Assembly: GCF_000510645.1 (NCBI RefSeq)
Contig: NZ_KI783301.1
Coordinates: 2,611,151 to 2,675,150 of the forward strand
DNA: 64,000 nucleotides
Direction: 5' to 3'
DNA from: Thermicanus aegyptius DSM 12793
Lineage (GTDB): Bacteria; Bacillota; Bacilli; Thermicanales; Thermicanaceae
Below the pieces are notes generated by a model that had not been told where the DNA came from, made no database searches, and saw only the letters and a list, made by a program, of their open reading frames with translations. This document shows positions 58,178 through 64,000 of the stretch, in pieces; the stretch's first letter is position 1; each line of letters starts with the position of its first letter. The position numbers and the translations under genes were made by a program.

Positions 58178-59485
58178 TCAGAAACGTTTGAAGCGAAAGA
58201 ACCGGTTCCATCTGGGTTCCTCATGGATTCCCTTTCCGAACCAGTAACGGTCGACAAACGCATGGATTCGAGCCGCATAAGCTCCTTTCGTCGCACATTC
58301 GCCGCGCCGGATCCCTTCACCTACGGCTTCGTCTTCGGGAAGATCCAATGCATATGGCCACGGAAGAAGTTCGCGCAAACGGTCTTTCGGAATCTTCTCC
58401 CGCATCCGGTTCCAGACCACCGCGATATCCGGCGAAGGATACAAGGCGGACAAGAACGGTTTCATCCGGCCAAGATTGCGGATGCTGGCCGGCTCGTCTG
58501 TGGTCATTAACCATAACTGTTCGGCCTGCTCCAAGGCCAGCTTCGTGATGGCGTCCAAATGGACTGGAGTATCGATGAGTACCGTATCCATTTCCGACTT
58601 CAGAAAACGGACGACGGCGATCAGCTGTTCCCGCTCCAGAATCAACGTCCCTGCCTTGGCGGGGGCAGCGACAATAAAAAAACCCATCTTCGTTTTCAGA
58701 AGACAGGCTTGGCTGGCTTTTCCATCCTCGATCCGGCGTACCAGGTCGGCAATCGTCTTGTTTGGCTGGAGTTGCAAGGTGGAAGCCACGGATCCGTGCA
58801 TCAAATCCAAATCCAGGATGCACACCCGGCCTCCCTCCCGAGCCAGTTTCGCCGCCAAATGAAGCAGAAAGGTGGTCGTTCCGACCCCTCCTTTGGCCGC
58901 ATACGCGGCAAGAACGGAAGGCGCATACCTGGCAAGTGCTGCTGAAACCGGCGCGGCCGGCGTTTCGCTTTCCTTTTGGGTCCATAATCCGGAAGGCGGC
59001 ATGGATACCGAAGAAACCGGCTCATGCCCCAAAATAAAGCGGGGGAATTTCTCCTGTTCGTGCTGTTCGTTCTGCGGGATCACTTCCTCTGAAGGAGCCT
59101 TTTGTGCCCGGTGGGAAAGCGGCACCGGGTCATCCGGCTCCATATCTTCATCTTCTTCAAAGAGTAAGGAAGACTCCCGCGATGTTGACGGAGACGAAAC
59201 GTACGCTTCAAAATCCGTTTCATCCGTGGGGGTGATCACGTTGGAAATCCCGATGGCCGCCCATTTTTCTTTTGGGATATTCTCGTCAGATAACAGAAGA
59301 ACAGTCATCTTTTTGCGGACGAACACGGGCACGAATTTTTCCCAACTTGCGTCCGCGGCATCGAGAACGACCAGTTTCCCTCTGACTTTATGGGCCTCGT
59401 GCAACACCCGCACCACCCATCCTTTTCCCCGAAGCCGATTGATCCACTCCTCACGATGGCACGGCCGAAAAAGAACCAGCCGCAT
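58178..59485 (-). CDS. cpaE: CpaE-like receiver/MinD ATPase
   Basis: This 435-residue protein has an N-terminal receiver-like domain (about 1-95; VVRVLHEAHKVRG, LLLSDENIPKEKW), a disordered acidic linker, then a MinD ATPase with deviant Walker A AKGGVGTTTFLL (about 198-209), ILDLDLMHGSV and LIDTPVHLDA. It is the only one of the three ParA-like proteins with an intact P-loop. ATG 59485 follows GAAAGGAGGGCGG. Confidence 0.8.
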   Translation of the reverse strand: MRLVLFRPCHREEWINRLRGKGWVVRVLHEAHKVRGKLVVLDAADASWEKFVPVFVRKKMTVLLLSDENIPKEKWAAIGISNVITPTDETDFEAYVSSPSTSRESSLLFEEDEDMEPDDPVPLSHRAQKAPSEEVIPQNEQHEQEKFPRFILGHEPVSSVSMPPSGLWTQKESETPAAPVSAALARYAPSVLAAYAAKGGVGTTTFLLHLAAKLAREGGRVCILDLDLMHGSVASTLQLQPNKTIADLVRRIEDGKASQACLLKTKMGFFIVAAPAKAGTLILEREQLIAVVRFLKSEMDTVLIDTPVHLDAITKLALEQAEQLWLMTTDEPASIRNLGRMKPFLSALYPSPDIAVVWNRMREKIPKDRLRELLPWPYALDLPEDEAVGEGIRRGECATKGAYAARIHAFVDRYWFGKGIHEEPRWNRFFRFKRF

Positions 59486-59542
59486 GTGTTCCGCCCTCCT
59501 TTCGCCATGCATGCCAACCAGAATCGGATATACCGTTTCCTA

Positions 59543-59737
59543 TCAGGGTTTGGATTCAAACCCTTCAAAAACGCCTCGTGCGTATTCGTTCCGATGTTGC
59601 CGAATCCAATTGGCCGTCTCCGGGTAACCGAGCACTTCCGCCCAGTAGATCACAACAGGGACGTCCAGCATATTGGTGCGGCCCGATTGGCGAACCGCCT
59701 CAAGACCTTCATACACTTTTTGGGAAACTTGAATCAT
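59543..59737 (-). CDS. DUF5049-like small protein
   Basis: This protein of about 64 residues (MIQVSQKVYEGLEAVRQSGRTNMLDVP...) matches the DUF5049 pattern (VYEGLEAVRxSGxTNMLD...YARGxFxGF), known from Bacilli phages and integrative elements. ATG 59737 follows AAAGGAGTGG. Confidence 0.75.
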   Translation of the reverse strand: MIQVSQKVYEGLEAVRQSGRTNMLDVPVVIYWAEVLGYPETANWIRQHRNEYARGVFEGFESKP

Positions 59738-59816
59738 CGCATCTTCCACTCCTTTGGTTTAACTTGTGGATATGTTGTGGATACATTGTGAATATGAAAA
59801 TTCGAAACGAAAACTG

Positions 59817-60023
59817 TCATTCCATCCTGAAGTCCTGACCGTTCAACACCCCGCGAAGCGCCCGTTCCAGTTGCCGGTCCGTTGCCTCCATGATGGTTCG
59901 CGGATCGTATCCCCTGTCCCCCGCATAAGCAGCAAGATCCCTGCGGAAATATGCATTCGAGACGCAGTGGGAAACAATCAGGACCGTAATCCAATCCCTG
60001 GGTAACGTAATGCGATTTTTCAT
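59817..60023 (-). CDS. Small hypothetical protein
   Basis: This 68-residue protein (MKNRITLPRDWITVLIV...) has AATGGAGG 6 bp before ATG 60023. No family recognised. It lies in the same transcript as its neighbours. Confidence 0.5.
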   Translation of the reverse strand: MKNRITLPRDWITVLIVSHCVSNAYFRRDLAAYAGDRGYDPRTIMEATDRQLERALRGVLNGQDFRME

Positions 60024-60042
60024 CGTCATCCTCCATTCCTCT

Positions 60043-60270
60043 TTATTGCAGGGGGAACGTCCGCCAATAATTTCGGATTTCATCCAATTCTCCGCTGTAC
60101 CACAGGCTTTTCCCGGCTGATGTTTCAAATTGCCATTGCCACTGGTTAATGCGATCTCGGCGCACATACACGGTCACCGGATTTCCGTATTTGTCTTTCG
60201 TATTTAATCGAACGACATTGGGGCTGATTGGCATGGTTTCAATGAATAACAGAAACTGGGACTGGCTCAT
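60043..60270 (-). CDS. Small hypothetical protein
   Basis: This 75-residue protein (MSQSQFLLFIETMPISPNV...) has CGGGGGGATG upstream of ATG 60270. Its Tyr/Trp/Arg-rich beta pattern (GNPVTVYVRRDRINQWQWQF) is unassigned. Confidence 0.5.
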   Translation of the reverse strand: MSQSQFLLFIETMPISPNVVRLNTKDKYGNPVTVYVRRDRINQWQWQFETSAGKSLWYSGELDEIRNYWRTFPLQ

Positions 60271-60310
60271 CGGGACATCCCCCCGTTTTCTCAATGGTTC
60301 CATAAAAAAT

Positions 60311-60748
60311 TCAGTCCGCCGAAATCGTGATGGATCGACCGCACATGAGCAATGCCGCGGCAGCAAGCGGGATGGCGAAAGAAATCTTCTTATTTTCGAC
60401 CCGCTGATGTTGAGTACAAGCAAGTGCCAACCAAAGCAATGAGAACATGGAAGCCCATAAACACAAACTGGCAAATCGCGAAGGACCCAAGAGAGTTCCA
60501 TATGCCATCATGAGCTTTACATCCCCGCCGCCCAACCATCCTTTCAGATAGGGAACAATCAAAATGCTTGCGGATAAAAAACCTGTCAAACTTTCCATCG
60601 TATTTCCATCTAAAACGTTCAGGAGGAATCCGCAAAAGATCCCTCCCAAGCTCACTCCATTCGGAATGATATGATCCTTTCCGTCGTACCAAGCGGCAAG
60701 CAATGCCATGGTGGCCACCAAACCAACGGACAACCCGGTGATCATCAT
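60311..60748 (-). CDS. Prepilin peptidase (A24, TadV/CpaA-like)
   Basis: This 145-residue membrane protein has the catalytic aspartates of family A24: Asp in AWYDGKDHIIPN (about 20-31) and the GGGDVKLM motif (GxGD; about 72-79), with four or more hydrophobic helices. It would cleave the pilin leader. It starts within the stop codon of the gene upstream (ATGATGA). Confidence 0.88.
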   Translation of the reverse strand: MMITGLSVGLVATMALLAAWYDGKDHIIPNGVSLGGIFCGFLLNVLDGNTMESLTGFLSASILIVPYLKGWLGGGDVKLMMAYGTLLGPSRFASLCLWASMFSLLWLALACTQHQRVENKKISFAIPLAAAALLMCGRSITISAD

Positions 60749-60939
60749 TTCTTGTATACGCGGAAACCTGTCGGCCCCTGGTCAATGCCGAAGCGATAAT
60801 GGTACATGAACAAAGCATAATCCACAAGCTTTTCGGCTTCCGAATAAGTGAATACCTCGATTGAACCGCGTTCACAAACTTGCTCTACCTTTTCCTCCAG
60901 CTCAGCATCGATATGCTCCCACTTGTGCCCATTCACCAT
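60745..60939 (-). CDS. Small hypothetical protein
   Basis: This 64-residue protein (MVNGHKWEHIDAELEEKVEQV...) with perfect GGAGGTGAGAC before the ATG. Overlaps the prepilin peptidase start, so it may be translationally coupled to it. Unassigned. Confidence 0.6.
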   Translation of the reverse strand: MVNGHKWEHIDAELEEKVEQVCERGSIEVFTYSEAEKLVDYALFMYHYRFGIDQGPTGFRVYKK

Positions 60940-61035
60940 GTCTCACCTCCGAAGTACTTCGATCGGGGCTCTTCTGTCCGATGAATCCGTCATCGACTTT
61001 CCACAGCTTCCGATCCTGTCGTCTGCTCGTCCATG

Positions 61036-61347
61036 TTACACTCGATTGAGAATCGTCCGGGCCGTTTCGGCATCGATCACGCAAACGTAACGGGCATAGT
61101 TGTACCCTTGAGGATCCACCGCCAGCACGCGCTTTTTGTCCGTAAGAATGAGCAGTGGGCAGTCCTTATGCTCCCGAATGACATCCAGATCTTCAAGCCG
61201 AATCGCCGCATCCATCTCCTGGGGAGTAACAAGAAAGATTGGAACATCCCGGTAAAGAATGTGTGTGGTATCTGGGTTTCCTTCATATCCCGGAATCCGA
61301 TTGTATTTCCGCAATTTCTCGTACACTTTCACATCCATTTTCATCAT
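61036..61347 (-). CDS. Small hypothetical protein
   Basis: This 103-residue protein (MMKMDVKVYEKLRKYNRIPGY..., LLILTDKKRVLAVDPQGYNY) has GGATGGAGGGCC upstream of ATG 61347. A mixed alpha/beta fold is likely; no family recognised. Confidence 0.55.
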   Translation of the reverse strand: MMKMDVKVYEKLRKYNRIPGYEGNPDTTHILYRDVPIFLVTPQEMDAAIRLEDLDVIREHKDCPLLILTDKKRVLAVDPQGYNYARYVCVIDAETARTILNRV

Positions 61348-61375
61348 GCGTGGCCCTCCATCCGTACAACTGGAA

Positions 61376-62158
61376 TCAATCCGCCTTCTCTGGCGGGTAA
61401 TTGGTAATGAACAACTCCTTAACCGGCTGCCGGCCGCTTTGTTGTCTGCAGAGGGTATACCGGGTTTCCACCTCTTCGATGTAAAACGGTTTGTACCATT
61501 CACGAACCACAGGATGGTCGTTAATGCTGAGGAGAAATTTCCCTTTAATCCCGGTCAGCAAATCCCGCAATTGAAGCTGATGCTCTTTTGTGAATTTGTA
61601 AATGTATCCCGAAAGCTCGAAATAGGGAGGATCGCAATAAAAAAAAGTGTCCGGCGAATCGTACCGCGGGATCACTTCTTCAAAGGACCGGTTTTCAATG
61701 TACACTCCGATCAGTCGTTCATGGGTCTCCTTGAATTTCTTCTTCACATCGCTCATATTATAGGCGGGCCTTGTCCGGGAGTATCCCCAGTCGTCACAAT
61801 CGTTGTATTTGCCCCCGAAATGGGAATAGACCCGGTAGTAGAAGTCATAGGCGCGCGTCACGGGGTCCCGTTCCTCGTTCCTTCGCGCCATGATCCGTTG
61901 GAATTCGTCGCGGGCGTACAAAGCCCATTCAAACCTTTGCGCCAACTCCTCCCAGTTTTCCTGGATCACGCGAAAAAAATTCACCAGCTCCGAGTTAATG
62001 TCGGCAAACACCTCGACTTTTGACCGTTCCTTTCCGAACAACACCCAACCGGCGCCTCCAAAAACTTCCACATAGCACGTATGAGGGGGAAAACGACGGA
62101 TGATTTCTTTCCGCAAGCGGGATTTTCCCCCTTGCCAACGAATCGGGCTTTTGAGCAT
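61376..62158 (-). CDS. D12-class N6-adenine DNA methyltransferase
   Basis: This 260-residue Dam-like methylase has the SAM-binding VEVFGGAGWVLFGK (about 31-44), VFADINSELVNFF, and catalytic FYCDPPYF (about 181-188). D12 enzymes methylate adenine in GATC-like sites. No cognate restriction enzyme is seen, so it is probably an orphan methylase protecting the element, as in phages and integrative elements. AAAGGAGGAATC precedes the ATG. Confidence 0.9.
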   Translation of the reverse strand: MLKSPIRWQGGKSRLRKEIIRRFPPHTCYVEVFGGAGWVLFGKERSKVEVFADINSELVNFFRVIQENWEELAQRFEWALYARDEFQRIMARRNEERDPVTRAYDFYYRVYSHFGGKYNDCDDWGYSRTRPAYNMSDVKKKFKETHERLIGVYIENRSFEEVIPRYDSPDTFFYCDPPYFELSGYIYKFTKEHQLQLRDLLTGIKGKFLLSINDHPVVREWYKPFYIEEVETRYTLCRQQSGRQPVKELFITNYPPEKAD

Positions 62159-62175
62159 ACCGATTCCTCCTTTGC

Positions 62176-62427
62176 CTAGACGCTGTTTCTGTCGATGGAA
62201 GGATGGCTGTTGCCATTCCCCATTCCTTGTGACAAATAAGTCCGCAATGTCTTTCCCCGGTAAAAAATGCGATCATCCGGTACACTCAGGTCTTTCGCAT
62301 ACTGAAAAACTTTGTCCAGGATACATTTCCATTGGGAACTCTGTCCCAGAAAATAGATTTCTTTCCCCGGTACAACCCCTACGAGATAAAATTCACCCTG
62401 GTCTTTGATATACAACTGTAAATCCAT
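62176..62427 (-). CDS. Small hypothetical protein
   Basis: This 83-residue protein (MDLQLYIKDQGEFYLVGVVPG...) with a weak ribosome binding site. No family recognised. Ends 17 bp before the methylase start, so probably in the same transcript. Confidence 0.45.
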   Translation of the reverse strand: MDLQLYIKDQGEFYLVGVVPGKEIYFLGQSSQWKCILDKVFQYAKDLSVPDDRIFYRGKTLRTYLSQGMGNGNSHPSIDRNSV

Positions 62428-62464
62428 GGCACAACCGACGCTTTTTTTAGAAAAAAGAAACGGG

Positions 62465-62740
62465 TTAGTATTCCCTCGGAAGCAAAGCCGTGGCTACGAG
62501 ATAATCACCGTAATTATCGAAAATCACCCATATTTTTTCAGGTAAATGGAGATTCACGGTGTCCAGGATTTTGTCGTTCCCATCGGTAATCTCTACCCGC
62601 CCATTTTTCGGTTGAAAGGAAATAAACGGCGATTTGTCTTTATGGGCGATCGCTTTGTCAAACAACGTCCGTAGCACATGAGGGGGCAAATCCAGTCTTT
62701 CAACGCCCCTTGTCATCACCGTTTGAATCGGCTTTCCCAT
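62465..62740 (-). CDS. Small hypothetical protein (DUF960-like?)
   Basis: This 91-residue protein starts MGKPIQTVMTRGVERLDLP at ATG 62740 after GAGGAGGATTC. The TRGV...LP segment recalls DUF960, but the rest does not align well, so this is tentative. Confidence 0.5.
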   Translation of the reverse strand: MGKPIQTVMTRGVERLDLPPHVLRTLFDKAIAHKDKSPFISFQPKNGRVEITDGNDKILDTVNLHLPEKIWVIFDNYGDYLVATALLPREY

Positions 62741-62783
62741 ACGAATCCTCCTCATTTCCAAAATTCAAAATGGTCAAATGGCA

Positions 62784-62812
62784 TAAAAAAACGACTTCGT
62801 TTCCGAAGCCGT
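62784..62812 (-). terminator. Terminator with GAAA tetraloop
   Basis: Minus strand ACGGCTTCG-GAAA-CGAAGTCGT (one G-U) followed by seven T, after the gene ending at 62839. It separates the hydrolase-proximal genes from the methylase/pilus transcript. Confidence 0.85.
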
Positions 62813-62838
62813 ACTTGCCCTTATGCTGTTACCAGCGT

Positions 62839-63060
62839 CTAGAACAAAAAATCATAAGAACTCGTTTTCCTGAACTTGCGATAAAATTCTTCCGGGTCGT
62901 GGCAATTCAGTTTGACGGTTAAGTACCCTTTTTCGGCCAACGGGTCGACCATGCGATCCAGCACGATACCGCCGCACTTCACCACATCCGAAGCATACGC
63001 ATCCAGATCTCCGTTGTGCTCACATTCCCGAAAACGCAATATGACTCTAATCTTTCTCAC
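62839..63060 (-). CDS. Small hypothetical protein, paralogue of the one at 38740-38964
   Basis: This 73-residue protein (MRKIRVILRFRECEHNGDLD...) shares EC-x-H-x-GDLD-x-Y-x-x-x-V-x-x-x-GG-x-I and the C-terminal hydrophobic end with the 74-residue protein beside recombinase 3. The pair bracket the element's accessory region. Confidence 0.65.
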   Translation of the reverse strand: MRKIRVILRFRECEHNGDLDAYASDVVKCGGIVLDRMVDPLAEKGYLTVKLNCHDPEEFYRKFRKTSSYDFLF

Positions 63061-63335
63061 CCCTGTTTTTTACGGGCTATGTTGACCGGAGGCATTTTTT
63101 GAGATCGCAGAAGAAACAAGCCGTTGTACAGAATTTGTATCAGATCCCGATGGACCACCCAAGGTTCGACAACCATTCTGCCCGTTTTCACATTGACAAC
63201 CCGGAATGCGACCGATTGCGGAGCGGTCGGAAGAAATTTCATTTGTACAGCATACATGGGAGGGGTCCCTTTTCTTCCAACCTCCTCCCACCCGTCTTTA
63301 AGCAAAGAATAACTCTGCGTCTTCTTCCAAATCAT
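63057..63335 (-). CDS. Small hypothetical protein
   Basis: This 92-residue protein (MIWKKTQSYSLLKDGWEEVG...) with GGAAAGGAAAGAG upstream. It overlaps the next gene by 4 bp. A basic C-terminus (IARKKQG) is the only notable feature. Confidence 0.5.
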   Translation of the reverse strand: MIWKKTQSYSLLKDGWEEVGRKGTPPMYAVQMKFLPTAPQSVAFRVVNVKTGRMVVEPWVVHRDLIQILYNGLFLLRSQKMPPVNIARKKQG

Positions 63336-63389
63336 GATATCTCTTTCCTTTCCACTGCAGCGGTTCCCGAGTATATATCTGTTTTCTAA

Positions 63390-64000
63390 CTACGGAATCC
63401 ATTTTTCCATCGGGTCGACCGATTGACCGTGCTCTGTCATCCCCAGATGGAGATGCGGTCCAGTGGAACGGCCCGTTGATCCGACCGCTCCGATCATTTG
63501 GCCGGTATAAACGAACTGACCGGCTTCCACACCGATCACCGACAGATGCCCGTAAAAACTATCGACTCCATTTTGATGGTCGATGCGAATGTAATGGCCA
63601 TACCCTCCGTAATTCAACGAAGCGGCCGTGACGAACCCGTCCCGAATGGCCAATACGGGTGTTCCTACCGGAGCGGGCAAATCGATCCCGTCATGGAACG
63701 CGGTTTCCTCTGTAAATGGATCGCTGCGTAGGCCGTATGAGCTTGAGACCGTGGTATGGCCGATCAACGGCCACAGCCAACCGTCCACCCGAATCAAGGC
63801 GGATCGGTACTTCGCTTCCACATCGACAATTTTCGCGATTTCGTCTTCTCCCAGCCGAAGCGAACGAAGCGCATCATCAAAGGATCCCTGCCAGTGGGAT
63901 ACGGTTGCCGCAAGCGAAAAGATGGCATCTTCGGGATTGTCGGGATCCATCGCTCCATCTCCATCGCCGTCGCGGTGAAATTGCTCCCAAAGAAAGTCGG
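63390..64000 (-). CDS. Transglycosylase/M23 peptidase cell-wall hydrolase (5' partial)
   Basis: The frame is open to the window edge. The visible part starts with DFLWEQFHRDGDGDG and DPDNPEDAIFS, the C-terminal signature of a lytic transglycosylase (SLT) domain, followed by an M23 peptidase with the zinc motifs HDGIDLPAP and GPHLHLGM. SLT-M23 or SLT-NlpC hydrolases open the wall for conjugation or pilus machines in Gram-positives. Here it heads the leftward locus, upstream of the pilus genes. Confidence 0.88.
   Translation of the reverse strand, partial: DFLWEQFHRDGDGDGAMDPDNPEDAIFSLAATVSHWQGSFDDALRSLRLGEDEIAKIVDVEAKYRSALIRVDGWLWPLIGHTTVSSSYGLRSDPFTEETAFHDGIDLPAPVGTPVLAIRDGFVTAASLNYGGYGHYIRIDHQNGVDSFYGHLSVIGVEAGQFVYTGQMIGAVGSTGRSTGPHLHLGMTEHGQSVDPMEKWIP

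Overview
The window reads as Bacillota chromosome, most likely class Bacilli (Bacillales or Alicyclobacillales). The evidence is strong GGAGG-type ribosome binding sites, frequent TTG and GTG starts, sigma-A-like promoters, a TPP riboswitch in front of thiC, a YhfI-like hydrolase, a BlaI/M56 pair and ResA/CcdA-type genes. Base composition is near 50% GC, except for a clearly AT-richer Gabija island. I cannot name a genus from the sequence alone.

Bases 1-24,400 look like ordinary chromosome. A giant two-domain glycosyltransferase (its 5' end lies outside the window) is followed by an FkbM methyltransferase and by TPP-riboswitch-controlled thiC. A plus-strand operon (HAD hydrolase, RpiR regulator, complete peptide-type ABC transporter, YhfI-like metallo-hydrolase) follows a four-repeat PhoP-box-like array. 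Next come a small sulfite-reductase-like protein with CsoR/CstR-like palindromes, a secreted protein with an OmpR/histidine-kinase pair, and a minus-strand block of BlaI-M56 and CcdA-ResA-Lgt-like genes that share the same 15-bp operator dyad. The block ends with a 907-residue beta-CASP ribonuclease-like protein.

Bases 24,400-27,270 are a toxin-antitoxin graveyard: Phd plus a frameshifted RelE, a PIN toxin with a downstream-encoded antitoxin, a broken VapBC, and several decayed small ORFs. A 3' half of a tRNA-Leu(CAA) gene at 27,269-27,325 marks what looks like the left junction of an integrative element. Two tandem tyrosine recombinases lie immediately inside it.

Bases 27,326-64,000 are interpreted as that element. 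From left to right it holds the recombinase pair, an AT-rich Gabija system (GajA/GajB), an IS21-family element with an IS1202/ISNCY-type element nested in its right end, a third tyrosine recombinase, an IS3-family element, and a cluster of small accessory genes (paralogues with duplicated promoters, DUF2442/DUF4160, VapBC). A leftward ~20-kb locus follows. It encodes a transglycosylase/M23 hydrolase, small proteins, a D12 adenine methylase, a prepilin peptidase, CpaE/CpaB/TadZ-like proteins, a TadA/CpaF ATPase, a fused TadB-TadC-like platform, a pilin-like gene flanked by two terminator hairpins, pseudopilin-like proteins and two large exported proteins. This Tad-type pilus locus on a recombinase-bearing element is the best candidate for an undescribed system. 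Its role (DNA transfer, adhesion or competition) is inference only.
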